This document shows positions 8,050 through 18,400 of a stretch of 64,000 nt of DNA, in pieces. The notes under the pieces are model-generated. The model was not told the DNA's origin. It did not search any database and was given only the letters and a program-made list of their open reading frames with translations. Each line of letters opens with the position of its first letter. Positions within the stretch are counted from its first letter, which is position 1. The position numbers and the translations under genes are program-made. The DNA comes from Youngiibacter multivorans (lineage in GTDB: Bacteria; Bacillota; Clostridia; Clostridiales; Clostridiaceae), in assembly GCF_017873395.1 (NCBI RefSeq), contig NZ_JAGGKC010000010.1, positions 50,583-114,582 of the forward strand. Direction: 5' to 3'.

Positions 8050-9273
8050 CTATCCTATCAGATGGAAGCTGATGAGAAGATGAGTGCAGGTGTTGACATC
8101 TTCAAGGTCTATTCCTGCTATCTGCCTTATCCGCTCGAGCCTGTAAAGCAAAGTATTCCTGTGGATGTTCATGGTCCTGCAGGTCCTTGAGCTGTCCTTC
8201 ATCTGCTTCAGGTAGTTTCTTAATGTGGACAGATATTCGGTATCGTTTGTCTTGTCAGAAGCTGCCAGCTTGAATATTGCTGGATGCACAGAATTCACTT
8301 CACTTATACCAGCACGAATTTTAGAGAATATATCCTCAAGCACGGTATCTGAATAAAAGGCGGATGCTCCTGCGTTCTCAATTGATTCAAGCAGCTCTCC
8401 TGCCCTTCTTGACTGGTATATGTATGGACCTATTTCCAGGATGCTCTCGAACCTCCCGCTTATGCCTACCTGAAGCTTCAGGTCAGAGAGAATGGGCTTC
8501 AGGATATCAAGTAGGTTCTTGTCCGACTCTGCTTGATCAGGTCTCATGTCCTGCCTTGAAAGAAGTATGTTGATCGCACCATCGGCTGCAATGGCATAGG
8601 AGCCTTTAAGTCTCTTCTCGATCTGGCTGCTAATATACTTGATAAGTGCAGACTCGTAGACATTTCCTGTTGGCTTCGCACAGATCATCCTGTAACCGCC
8701 GGGAATTGTCATTCCGGCATGCCTCTGCCATTCCTCAAGCTCTTCCATTGTCTTTATCCTGCAATGATACACTTCAGAAAGGAATACGTTCCGGAGAGGA
8801 TGTACCTCGGCTGGAAAGCTCATCCTTCTTCTGAACTCTATGGCAAATGCCTTCATCAGTATGTCTCCTGCCTTTATATCCTCGTCCGGGATCCCTTCAG
8901 GATAAAGTATTCCTATGTATCCTGCAATCTCCCCGCCTACCCTTACTCCACCCATTATCCTGGGAAGCTGCTCAACCATACCCCAGTCGACTTGTATGGA
9001 CCCTTCAGATTCCCTGTTGGCCTTTACGTACTCAAACTTGTTGAAGTTCCAGACCATCTGAGCAGGAACCAGCTTTTCCTTAAGAAGTGTATCCCATATG
9101 TAGTCACCTATAGGCTCTTGTGGCACCTGCACAACAACATTGTATTCTACGTCTATCAGAACAATGGGGTGCCTGATGATTCTGTAGGCAGCCTCTGCAA
9201 TTTCCCTGAAGCTGCCGCTTGATGCAGCATCCAGAAGTGTTATGTACAGCTCCTCATAATCCTTTGCATTCAT
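8050..9273 (-). CDS. PucR/CdaR family transcriptional regulator
   Basis: A 407-residue regulator. The N-terminal 150 residues look like a sensory domain (GVRVGGEIAGYIGILYPEG), the middle has a GGDEF-like CdaR fold (PYIYQSRRAGELLESI near residue 280-300), and the C-terminus is the PucR helix-turn-helix (HRNTLLYRLERIRQIAGIDL, about residues 368-387, then CTHLLISFHLIG). Relatives control purine, GABA, sugar-acid or amino-acid catabolism in response to metabolites. It lies between the gamma-glutamyl operon and the divergent flavoenzyme gene; the palindromes at 9351-9380 in the divergent gap are plausible binding sites. Effector unknown. Confidence 0.88.
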   Translation of the reverse strand: MNAKDYEELYITLLDAASSGSFREIAEAAYRIIRHPIVLIDVEYNVVVQVPQEPIGDYIWDTLLKEKLVPAQMVWNFNKFEYVKANRESEGSIQVDWGMVEQLPRIMGGVRVGGEIAGYIGILYPEGIPDEDIKAGDILMKAFAIEFRRRMSFPAEVHPLRNVFLSEVYHCRIKTMEELEEWQRHAGMTIPGGYRMICAKPTGNVYESALIKYISSQIEKRLKGSYAIAADGAINILLSRQDMRPDQAESDKNLLDILKPILSDLKLQVGISGRFESILEIGPYIYQSRRAGELLESIENAGASAFYSDTVLEDIFSKIRAGISEVNSVHPAIFKLAASDKTNDTEYLSTLRNYLKQMKDSSRTCRTMNIHRNTLLYRLERIRQIAGIDLEDVNTCTHLLISFHLIG

Positions 9274-9350
9274 GCGTTATAGCCTCCTGATATATCAAAG
9301 CATTTGCAATTCGCCCGGTTTTACCTTCATCATATCACAGAATTTTCCCT

Positions 9351-9380
9351 TTGTGCATATGCACAATTGTGCGTGCGCAC
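9351..9380. promoter_or_regulatory. tandem TTGTGC palindrome, candidate operator
   Basis: TTGTGCATATGCACAA (9351-9366) is a perfect 16-bp palindrome and is directly followed by TTGTGCGTGCGCAC (9367-9380), a second copy with the same half-sites. It lies 18 bp upstream of the -35 box proposed for the flavoenzyme gene, a position suited to an activator. Confidence 0.6.
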
Positions 9381-9397
9381 TTTCTCAAGACTGCACA

Positions 9398-9426
9398 TTG
9401 TAAACGGTATTAGGGAACATTATGAT
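9398..9426 (+). promoter_or_regulatory. candidate sigma-A promoter for the flavoenzyme gene
   Basis: TTGTAA (9398-9403), a 17-bp spacer and TATGAT (9421-9426) lie about 53 bp before the GTG start at 9479. The -35 is imperfect, fitting an activator-dependent promoter. Confidence 0.45.
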
Positions 9427-9478
9427 GTAGGTATGTTGGTTAGTTAATTATCAAACTTAATTAAAAGGAGTGAACAAT

Positions 9479-11392
9479 GTGCTGAAACTATTCGAAAAAG
9501 CTGCTATCGGAAACATGAAGCTTAGGAACAGGATTGTAATGGCGCCTATGGGTACGACTGCTGATGTTGACGGAGGCTATAACCAGAGGTCCATAGACTA
9601 CTTCGTGGAGAGGGCCAAAGGCGGTGCCGGTCTCATCATAACAGGAGCCAATATAGTTGCTACAAAGTATGAGGACAGGCCCTGCAATCAGCTGGATAAT
9701 TTCCACCAGGTTGACAGGCTTGGAATCCTTGTTGACAAGGTACATCAGCATGGCGCTAAGATCGCCATACAGATTACACCCGGTCTTGGCAGGATGGTCT
9801 TCACAGATCCGTTCACTCCACCCTACTCTGCAAGCGAAGTGGAATCCTTCTGGTTCCCTGGACTCAAATGCAAGCAGCTGTCCGTTGATGACATAAAGTA
9901 CCTTGTACAGCGCATGGGATGGGGTGCATACCTCGCCAAGGCTTCAGGTGCTGACGCTGTCGAGCTCCATGCATATGGCGGATACCTGATGGACCAGTTC
10001 CATTCCAGCCAGTGGAACATAAGGACTGATGAATATGGCGGATCACTTGAGAACAGGATGAGGTTCACAACCGAGATAATCGCTGAAGTTAAGAAGAACT
10101 GCGGTCAGGACTTCCCGGTACTTGTCAAATACACCCCATACCATGGAGTACCTGGAGGCAGGGAGCTTGCAGAAGGACTTGAAATGGCCAAGATACTTGA
10201 GAAGGCCGGGGTTTCCGGAATACATGTAGATGTAGGCTGCTACGAGGCATGGTATAAGGCTATTTCCACTGTCTACCAGGAGGAAGGCCATCAGGTACCT
10301 GTATTCTCAGAAGTAAAGAAGGTCGTAAGCGTGCCTGTAATCGGACAGGGAAAGCTCTTTGACCCTGAATATGCGGAATCAGTCCTCAAGGACAACAAGA
10401 CCGATTTCGTGGCTCTCGGACACCAGATGCTGGCAGACCCTTACTGGCCAAAGAAGGTCAAGGAAGGCCACACCTATGACATAATCCCCTGCATAGGCTG
10501 CAACGAGTGCCTTTATGCCGGTTTTGCAGGCAAGTGCTGGTCATGCTCAGTCAACCCGCATACCTACCATGAGACGGACTATCCACTTACAAAGACTGGC
10601 GAAAAGAAGTCTGTGCTTGTAATAGGTGGTGGCCCTGGCGGAATGGAGGCTGCGATTACTGCAAAGGAAAGAGGATACGATGCCGAGCTTTGGGAGAAGT
10701 CGTCAGTACTCGGTGGAACGCTGCTTGCTGCAGGAGCTCCGGAATTCAAGAAGGATGTCATGAAGCTCGTTACCTATCTTGAGAACAAGACCTTCAGGTC
10801 AGGTGTTGAGGTCAAGTTCATGAAGGAAGCGACTCCTGAGGAGATCATTTCAAGGAACTTCGACAAGGTAATAGTGGCCACTGGATCAAGACCTCTCATG
10901 CCTCCAATACCTGGTATAGGCAGCAAGAACGTCAGGACGTCCACAGAGGTGCTTCTGGGTGCTCCGACGGGTAAGAACGTCGTCGTAATCGGAGGCGGCC
11001 TGGTAGGCTGTGAGACCGCTGCAGACATAGCATCAAGGGCAGAGAAGGTAACAATAGTAGAAATACTTGATGATGTTCTTCTAACCGCAAACCACTGCAA
11101 GAACAATGACCAGGCTCTGAGGGACATGATTGCGGACCTCAAGCTGGATATCGTGGCTGGTGCAAGGGTTACAAAGATAGATGAGACAGGTGTTGCATAC
11201 ACCAAGGATGGTGCAGAAGGCTTCATCCCCTGTGACACTGTAGTCATAGCCGCAGGATACTCATCCAACAATGAGCTTGCAGAGGCACTCGAAGACAAGG
11301 TCAAGGACCTGAGTGTTGTAGGTGACGCAAGCTCGCCAAGGAAGATCATGACCGCAGTCCATGAAGGCTATCATGCCATAAGACTGATGTAA
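9479..11392 (+). CDS. NADH:flavin oxidoreductase / 2,4-dienoyl-CoA reductase-like (2-enoate reductase family) Fe-S flavoprotein
   Basis: A 637-residue enzyme of the FadH/2-enoate reductase/BaiCD class. Residues 1 to about 330 form an old-yellow-enzyme TIM barrel (LRNRIVMAPMG near the start). The Cys cluster CIGCNECLYAGFAGKCWSC (about 340-360) should bind 4Fe-4S, and a C-terminal FAD/NAD(P) module follows with VLVIGGGPGGMEAA (about 380) and a second Rossmann motif VVVIGGGLVGCETAADIA (about 500). Such enzymes reduce C=C bonds of enoates or dienoyl-CoAs with NAD(P)H. I use GTG 9479 because AAAAGGAG ends 8 nt upstream and the product begins MLKLFEKAAIGNMKLRNRI; GTG 9470 overlaps the ribosome site. 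It stands alone, divergent from the PucR gene. The substrate cannot be told from sequence. Confidence 0.9.
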   Translation: MLKLFEKAAIGNMKLRNRIVMAPMGTTADVDGGYNQRSIDYFVERAKGGAGLIITGANIVATKYEDRPCNQLDNFHQVDRLGILVDKVHQHGAKIAIQITPGLGRMVFTDPFTPPYSASEVESFWFPGLKCKQLSVDDIKYLVQRMGWGAYLAKASGADAVELHAYGGYLMDQFHSSQWNIRTDEYGGSLENRMRFTTEIIAEVKKNCGQDFPVLVKYTPYHGVPGGRELAEGLEMAKILEKAGVSGIHVDVGCYEAWYKAISTVYQEEGHQVPVFSEVKKVVSVPVIGQGKLFDPEYAESVLKDNKTDFVALGHQMLADPYWPKKVKEGHTYDIIPCIGCNECLYAGFAGKCWSCSVNPHTYHETDYPLTKTGEKKSVLVIGGGPGGMEAAITAKERGYDAELWEKSSVLGGTLLAAGAPEFKKDVMKLVTYLENKTFRSGVEVKFMKEATPEEIISRNFDKVIVATGSRPLMPPIPGIGSKNVRTSTEVLLGAPTGKNVVVIGGGLVGCETAADIASRAEKVTIVEILDDVLLTANHCKNNDQALRDMIADLKLDIVAGARVTKIDETGVAYTKDGAEGFIPCDTVVIAAGYSSNNELAEALEDKVKDLSVVGDASSPRKIMTAVHEGYHAIRLM

Positions 11393-11393
11393 A

Positions 11394-11430
11394 AAAATGA
11401 GGCTGCTGCAAGATAATTGCAGCAGCCTTG
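11394..11430. terminator. bidirectional terminator between flavoenzyme and subtilase genes
   Basis: GGCTGCTGCAA (11401-11411) pairs with TTGCAGCAGCC (11417-11427). On the minus strand it is followed by TTTTTTT (11394-11400), a strong terminator for the subtilase gene; on the plus strand the T-tract is weaker. Confidence 0.85.
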
Positions 11431-11438
11431 TATTCATT

Positions 11439-14400
11439 CTAGTTTCTGGTTATTGTAAGTACCTGTGTTGTGACATTCCCTGCCTCATCCTCCGCTTCGA
11501 TGACTATAAGATTCTCTCCCATCTGAAGCTCGACTATCTCATCAAGCTCAAATGAGGCTGGGGGAAGGTCATCGAAGTAGGACCAGTCAGGTGCGATGTT
11601 TGTGAGTATGTTCTGGTTAAGCCTAACTTTCATGCTTGGCAGGTTGTCTGTCACAAGAGCCCTTACATTAACGCTGGACTCTGAAGTTTCCTGCGGCAAT
11701 CCTTCAAGCATGATTACAGGACTTGCTGTATCGACGAATATCTTGTGCGCATAGGCAAGATAATTGCCTGCCATGTCACGAGCTTCTATGTTCATCGTGT
11801 GGTACCCATCGGTAAAGGTCTTAGGTACCGAGAAATCCCACAATCCGGTCTTGTTGTTCCAGGTAAGCTCAGCCTCTACTCCGTCAATCTTAAGGTACTC
11901 TACAGGGGATTCATCTGATACTGTTCCCTGGACCGCAAGAGTTCCCATATTGTAGATTCCGAAGAATTCAGGATAGAGCACTCTTGCTACTGGTGCTGTT
12001 GCATCTCCGGCAATTATGTCCTTTGGCTCCTGGATCGGTGTCGGAACTACAGGCTCTTCAGGTTTTATTGGATCTGCGGGTTTGCCTGATTTCAAAATGT
12101 CGCTTAATGGATAATAGGTCATGTTTTCTGCAAAGTCAGTCACAATCGCATAGGCCTTTGATGTGAAGCTTGCTGAACTCAGGTCGAATACGCCCGTAGT
12201 GTTCATCATCGGCTCTTTGCCATCCTCATAGATCTGGTAGCCTGATATCCCGCTGAAGCTGTCACTTGCCGTTATGGTGAGTACCTTTGTACCCTTGTCG
12301 TACTGTACTCCGCTTATGACTGGCCTTGTGATATCCACCTTTACAGGGAACACAACTGTCTGCCAGTCTGCTCCTCCAAAATCCACCACCGACTTTATCT
12401 CATAGTAGTACTGGCCCTCTGGTACGAGGGCATTGTTTGCCGTACCGTCCCATAACCAGTCGAGGCTCACAGTATACATCGGATTGTATCCTGAATCATA
12501 GAAGTTCTTTCTTATGAATTCATCCATGTGCAGGCTTCTTATCCTTGTCCTGTCTGAGTCGAGGATGTTGACCTCGAAGTCCCTTGCGTTCCTCAGGAAT
12601 GAAAGCAGAGGAACGGTATTGTCCGCTATCCCGTTTCCATCAGGTGAGAATGCTATGTTGTCCATACTTACGTTTCCATCTGCATCCATGCCCTGGAAAT
12701 ACAGGTTGTCTGTCGGTGCATGGTACCAGGTCATTGAGGTTATACCATAGTACGACCTGTCCTCGTATATGGACTTGTCTACTACAGGTGCCTTGTCCCA
12801 GTCTCCATAGAACCCTACATAAGGTATGCTTAGCTCTGGGTTGATGTCCTTAGGGTCTTCAAATACCACGAACCCTTCGATGTACGTTCCGTTAGGGAAT
12901 ATGGCTGGTAACGGTGCGTTGTATGCCCAGTCCACAGCTTTGCTCAGGTCTATGGTTACTATTACCTCAATTGATCCATTGGCAGGCACCGTGACCCTGG
13001 TCTTGCTGAAGCTTATAGGGAACTTGCCTGACCAATAGCCGTTTGGCCCGTTCTGTTTAATGGTACTGGCAATATAAACGCCTTGCGATTCCAGGTAGTT
13101 GTAACCGTCGATGACAAGGTCTGTCTGTACAGTACCTTTGACATTGTATGTCACTTGCTTGTCGCTGAAGTTATCAACCTTCACGACAAAAGATTTCTTG
13201 CTGCCTATCTGTCCTAGTGCGGCCTTGCTTTCCCCTGACGACTTCTCGTACGCAACTGCAGGTGTTGTAGTTGCTGCATACAGGTCCATTACTCCTGCTC
13301 CCTGTCTTCTCGGGGAGGTGAAGTTATAGGCTGTCAGGCCATAGTAGTCGTTGTACAGTCCTGTATCGTGATGTGCTGCCGCAGTGCTCAGGATGAGATT
13401 CTTTGCGAAGATTGCCTTGTCGTCACCTTCAAGGTCACTCAGATCCTCTACCCTTTGCAGTACAAGCGCTGAACCACCAGCGACATGCGGCGCGGCCATT
13501 GAGGTTCCGCTCATGCTCTGGTAGTCATCCCCTTGGGCTGTTGACCATATGTTTCCGCCTGGAGCGGTGACTTCTGGTTTGAAGTCCAGGTTTGGTGTCG
13601 TGCCCCATGATGAGAAGTCGGAAATGTTTCCCGCTTCAGGATTCATGGCTTTTGCAAGGTCACCATTGAACTCAACCGTGTTTGTTCCTTCCAGGATCTT
13701 TTCCATAAGTCGGACTCCGTCTGAGTGTCCTATGAATACTGCAGGTATGCTGCCACCCTCCGGATACATCATGTTTATGAGCTCTTCTCCGCCTGCCTCA
13801 TGGTTGTATACTATGACGCCTGCAGCTCCTGCATTCTGTGCATTCATGATCTTATCTACGAATGCAAGCTCGCCTCTCTGTATGAGAGCTATCTTTCCAG
13901 TGAAGTCCTGTCCTGTAAAGTCGGTCGGATAACCCAGCCCTGCTGCAAGGTATGTGACCGGCCCTTCAAACACATCTATCGGGTCAGTCGGACCTGCTGA
14001 CATATAAGGAGCGAATGTCTCAACCCCTCCATACATGTACGTCAGTGCCTTGGCTGAAATGTATGTATTCTCTATTGATGCTACCTGTATTGATTCAGCA
14101 GCAAGTCCTGGTGCTCCTACAACTCCTATGTCAGGATTGGATGCATATGGAAGGTCGTAGCCCTCGCTGAACTGGCCTGCATTACCTGCTGAGATTGCAC
14201 ATACAATGCCATTCTCAACAGCTCTCCATACAGCAACCTGCTCAAGGTCATCCTCCTGAACAAATGCAGCTGTCGATCCCAGACTCATGTTTATGACGTC
14301 AGCACCAAGTGCAATTGAGTCATCAATGGCCTTGATTATTACATCACCGAACGTTGAAGGCATCTCAGGATTGTTTCCGAATACCTTCATTGCCAGAAGC

Positions 14401-15257
14401 TGTGCTTCTGGAGCTACTCCCTTTATTCCGCCGTTTTCCTCGTCACCGTTTGCCGCCGCTATCCCCGCGACGTGCATCCCATGCTCCGAAGCATCCGGTC
14501 CCAGGTCAAGAATCTCCTGGTTCTCGTCCATATAGTTGTATCCATATGGTACCTTTACCGTCCTGTAGGTCCCAGGCAGTTCTCCAAATCCAGTATCCAT
14601 GATCTTCACACTCAACGGATCTGTGATTACAAAATCCTTATGTGTTGGATCTATGCCAGTATCGATTATGGAAATGACCATGCCTGATCCGTCGTAGCCG
14701 GTATTTTCCCAGGTCTCTATTGCATTTACGATATCTTTGCTCGAAGTCATATCTGGTTCTGGTCTCTCATACTCATTTGCAATTGATACCGATAAGACTC
14801 CTGCAAGGCTTGAGATCTTCTTGGCATTTCCGAAGGTAGTTTCAATACTGACACCGTTTACAACGTTCACAAAATTTTTCAGGTCCTTATATCCTATCCC
14901 TTTTGCCCTAAGCTCTGCCTTCAAGGCCTTCTGCTCTGCCAAAAGCGCTTTCCTGATACTCTGAACCTGATTCTTGTCGAGGTCGGTTACCTTGACCCCT
15001 TTTTCTGTTGCATAGCTGATTACAGGTTTACCTTTAAGCTCCACAATCAACCTTACATTATCGCTATCCTTATATACATCCGCTGCATCTTTCAACGAAA
15101 CGTTCTTTCCGATCACCTTTTCAACCGCTGTTTTAGATGATTCCAACGCCTTGAAGTTCCTTGGTCCAGCCGCATCAGCCTTGAGTGAAAATCCAGTTGC
15201 AGTAAAGAGGAATGCTGCGATCAACATGAGTGCCACGCTCTTAGTGTACCTTCTCAT
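11439..15257 (-). CDS. secreted subtilisin-like (S8) cell-envelope protease with PA domain
   Basis: A 1272-residue exported protease. A signal peptide (residues 1 to about 29, ending KADA) precedes a propeptide-like region (30-175). The catalytic Asp is in IIDTGID (D199), His in HGMHVAG (H259), oxyanion Asn in SAGNAG (N359) and Ser in GTSMAAPHVAGG (S586). The HGMHVAG variant and a protease-associated insert (about 430-530) are typical of C5a peptidase/lactocepin-type enzymes. The rest contains Fn3-like and Ig-like beta-sandwich domains and a proline-rich hinge (about 1065-1080). No LPXTG or SLH anchor is seen at the C-terminus, so it is probably released or held by other means. It likely degrades peptides or host proteins to feed amino-acid fermentation. 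Confidence 0.93.
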   Translation of the reverse strand: MRRYTKSVALMLIAAFLFTATGFSLKADAAGPRNFKALESSKTAVEKVIGKNVSLKDAADVYKDSDNVRLIVELKGKPVISYATEKGVKVTDLDKNQVQSIRKALLAEQKALKAELRAKGIGYKDLKNFVNVVNGVSIETTFGNAKKISSLAGVLSVSIANEYERPEPDMTSSKDIVNAIETWENTGYDGSGMVISIIDTGIDPTHKDFVITDPLSVKIMDTGFGELPGTYRTVKVPYGYNYMDENQEILDLGPDASEHGMHVAGIAAANGDEENGGIKGVAPEAQLLAMKVFGNNPEMPSTFGDVIIKAIDDSIALGADVINMSLGSTAAFVQEDDLEQVAVWRAVENGIVCAISAGNAGQFSEGYDLPYASNPDIGVVGAPGLAAESIQVASIENTYISAKALTYMYGGVETFAPYMSAGPTDPIDVFEGPVTYLAAGLGYPTDFTGQDFTGKIALIQRGELAFVDKIMNAQNAGAAGVIVYNHEAGGEELINMMYPEGGSIPAVFIGHSDGVRLMEKILEGTNTVEFNGDLAKAMNPEAGNISDFSSWGTTPNLDFKPEVTAPGGNIWSTAQGDDYQSMSGTSMAAPHVAGGSALVLQRVEDLSDLEGDDKAIFAKNLILSTAAAHHDTGLYNDYYGLTAYNFTSPRRQGAGVMDLYAATTTPAVAYEKSSGESKAALGQIGSKKSFVVKVDNFSDKQVTYNVKGTVQTDLVIDGYNYLESQGVYIASTIKQNGPNGYWSGKFPISFSKTRVTVPANGSIEVIVTIDLSKAVDWAYNAPLPAIFPNGTYIEGFVVFEDPKDINPELSIPYVGFYGDWDKAPVVDKSIYEDRSYYGITSMTWYHAPTDNLYFQGMDADGNVSMDNIAFSPDGNGIADNTVPLLSFLRNARDFEVNILDSDRTRIRSLHMDEFIRKNFYDSGYNPMYTVSLDWLWDGTANNALVPEGQYYYEIKSVVDFGGADWQTVVFPVKVDITRPVISGVQYDKGTKVLTITASDSFSGISGYQIYEDGKEPMMNTTGVFDLSSASFTSKAYAIVTDFAENMTYYPLSDILKSGKPADPIKPEEPVVPTPIQEPKDIIAGDATAPVARVLYPEFFGIYNMGTLAVQGTVSDESPVEYLKIDGVEAELTWNNKTGLWDFSVPKTFTDGYHTMNIEARDMAGNYLAYAHKIFVDTASPVIMLEGLPQETSESSVNVRALVTDNLPSMKVRLNQNILTNIAPDWSYFDDLPPASFELDEIVELQMGENLIVIEAEDEAGNVTTQVLTITRN

Positions 15258-15276
15258 AGTATCTCCCCTCTCACTG

Positions 15277-15331
15277 AAAAAAACATTCAGAAAAAATCAA
15301 CTGGGAAATCCCAACCGATAATTTTCTGAAT
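15277..15331 (-). terminator. terminator-like hairpin in the 5' leader of the subtilase gene
   Basis: On the minus strand ATTCAGAAAA (15331-15322) pairs with TTTTCTGAAT (15294-15285), enclosing an inner TGGGA/TCCCA stem, and is followed by G and seven T (15283-15277). It lies about 20 nt upstream of the ATG and downstream of the predicted start site, so it could act as an attenuator. Confidence 0.55.
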
Positions 15332-15351
15332 ACTCTTTCTTCTTTACTCGA

Positions 15352-15380
15352 ATTATATCACTATATCAGCAGTACTACAA
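15352..15380 (-). promoter_or_regulatory. candidate sigma-A promoter for the subtilase gene
   Basis: On the minus strand TTGTAG (15380-15375), a 17-bp spacer and TATAAT (15357-15352), the latter preceded by TGA as an extended -10. The predicted start is near 15345, giving a leader of roughly 88 nt that contains the hairpin at 15277-15331. Confidence 0.6.
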
Positions 15381-15404
15381 TAATCCTAATTCATTGATTC
15401 AATT

Positions 15405-15426
15405 TAAAAAAGGAGCCGAAGCTCCC
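15405..15426 (-). terminator. terminator of the BspA/ricin-lectin gene
   Basis: On the minus strand GGGAGC-TTCG-GCTCC closes on a UUCG tetraloop and is followed by TTTTTT. It lies 18 bp after the stop codon. Confidence 0.85.
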
Positions 15427-15443
15427 AATTCAAGTCTATAATC

Positions 15444-18400
15444 TTAATTAACTGACTCAAGATACCATCTCTGGTTGTCTCCATAATGTGCAGTCCACTG
15501 GATGACATTGACTCCTGCGTCCATTCCGCCTCCATAGACATCCAGTAGATATCCTGTTCCACTCTCTTCAGCCAGTCTTGACATTAGAGAAACACTGCCA
15601 TCATCATTCTCTATTATCTTCCACTGTTGGTTTATTCCTCCATGATAGTTCCACTGGATTACCCTGTTTCCTAAATCCGTTCCGCCTCCATAGACATCCA
15701 GACTATATTGCGGATTCAACACAGAAGTAATCTTGTAGTAGCCATTCTCCAGTGATTCAAATTTCCATTGCTGATTCAAGCCTCCATGATAGCTCCATTG
15801 GATGATGTTGGTTCCCATTTCTGTTCCGCCACCAAACACATCCATTACCAGATTGCTTTTCTTGGATCTTATGAAATATGTTCCACCCCAATCCTTTATC
15901 CACTTCGCATAGAGGGTCGTATTTGCCATAACTGTATCAACATCAAAATTCCACTGATTTATACAGTCTGCCTCTTTGTACCAACCACAAAAGCTGTAAC
16001 CAGTTTTAGTTGGTGCTTCTGGCGGTGTTATTAAAGTATCAGGATCTACTTTCTTGGTTTCTATTGCACTTCCACCCTGGCTATCAAAGATAACAGAATA
16101 TGTACTATCCATCCACTTGGCATAAAGAGTCGTGTCTTGAGCTGGCATTTTATCTGCAGCAAAATCCCAAGGAATTGTTAATGCAGTATCCTTAAACCAT
16201 CCTTTGAATATCATGCCTTCTCTTGTTGGTTCCTGTGGTTCAGTTACCAAATGACCAGTTGTCACTATTGACGATACTACAGCACTTCCGCCATTGTTCT
16301 CGTAATTCATAGTATAATCCTGTACCGGTTCCAGATACCATTTCTGGTTATCGCCATAATGTGCAGTCCATTGGATGACATTGACACCTTCATCCATGCC
16401 GCCTCCGTATACATCAAGAATATATCCTGTACCACTCTCTTCAGCCAGTCTCGACATCAGTGAAACGCTGCCATCTACATTCTCAATTATCTTCCACTGT
16501 TGGTTTGGTCCTCCATGGTATGTCCACTGGATCACATTCGTTCCTATTTCAGTTCCACTACGGTATACATCAAGCGAGTATGTTGGGTTCAGTACAGAAG
16601 TTACTTTATAGTACCCATTTCCAAGTGATTCGAATCTCCATTGCTGGTTCAATCCTCCATGGAATCTCCATTGTATGATGTTAGTACCAATGTCTCTTCC
16701 TCCACCGTAAACATCCATGACAAGATTGCTTTTCTTTGATTGTATATGGTATTCACCACTGTAATCCTTGACCGTAACCACGCAACTCGCTGTCTTTTTT
16801 CCGTCCTCTGTTGCTACAGTTACTGTTACAGTTCCATTACCAACTGCTTTAACCGTCCCATCTTTATCAACAGTTGCCACCGACTCATTGCTTGATGTCC
16901 AGGTCACATTCTGGTTCGCAGCATTCGATGGCGCAACTGTGGCTATAAGTTTGTCTGTCTGGCCAAATTTAGTGAAACTAAGTTCGCTACGATCAAGTGT
17001 TACTCCAATTACCGGCACTGCAACTATTACCATACAGCTTGCTGTCTTATTTCCATCCGCTGTTGTTGCAGTTATTGTTGCTGTTCCATTTCCGATTGCT
17101 GTTACAGTTCCGTCTGAACTTACTGTTGCTACCAACTCGTCGCTTGATGTCCAGGTAATACTTTTATCATCTGTTGTGTTCGAGGGTTCATAAGCTACAG
17201 CCAGACTAATGGTATCCGCATACAATAGGTCAATTTCCGAATAATTAAGTGATATGGATATTAACGGGATTTCAGTTACTATTACCGTGCATTTTGCCGA
17301 ATAACTCTCAACAGTAGCTGTTATCGTTGTGATTCCCTTTGAAATATATGACACTAATCCAGTGCTATCTACTGCTGCAATAGATGCATTATCTGAAGAC
17401 CATGTGATGGTCTTATCATCGGTCGTATCTACTGGATCATAATTTACAAATATTTGTTCACTAGAATTTTTAATGCCATTAATGCTTGTCTTATTTAAAG
17501 AAATACCAGTAAGTCGTGAAGTTACTGTAACATTTACAGATTTTTGTATAGATCCATTAGTTAATAATATTGTCGCTGTTCCCAGACTAATACCGGTTAC
17601 AATTCCCTTAGAATCAACTGTTGCTATGCTTTCATCCGAAGACGTGTATGTTACTGTTTTATCATCTGTCGTATAATAAGGATAATGATAACAGTAAATC
17701 TTATGGGTTTCATTCTTATTAACCGCAAAATCATCATCATCTACTCCTAACGCTAGTAGAGGTGCATTTACAGTTATTGCTATCGAGTCGCTGTATCCAT
17801 TTATGGATGCTGTAACAGTAGCTGTTCCGGGTGCTACCGATGTAATGACTCCATTTTGAATCGTTACAACCGACATATCGGATGTTGTCCACGTGACTGT
17901 TCGATCTGTAGCTGTAACTGGTTCGATTGTCGCTTTTACAGCTATTTTTAATCCTTTATTTATGGTCAAGGCATCTTCACTTAAGCTGATTCCAGTTGCG
18001 GATATTGAATTTTCTGATGCTGATACTACTACGTTGAACGAATCTGAAAGATTCCCATAAGTGGCGTTCACTGTACAACTTCCTTCACCTATTCCTGCTA
18101 TCTTGCCATCAGAAATCATTGTTATAGAATCATCTAAAACTGAAAATAAGATGTTTTCAAAAGGAATATCTGTTGAATAATTGATTAGTTCTGATAAAGA
18201 ACGAATCTCTAATGGCTTAAGATACAGATAATCATCACGGAAACTAAGAAAAGAATCCGTCGAATATTTAATGTTTGGATCAACTAAATACTGATAATAT
18301 AATCCATTATTTAACACATAGTTATACGCGTAAGAATTTGGTACAACAATAAATTTAAGCTGCCATTTGTAAATCTTATTAAAAGCATAATCTCCTATGC

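Noticed and set aside
10774..11349. A 191-codon antisense frame in the flavoenzyme gene
   Set aside because: The sense frame has clear FAD/NAD motifs; the antisense frame is low complexity and shows no domain.
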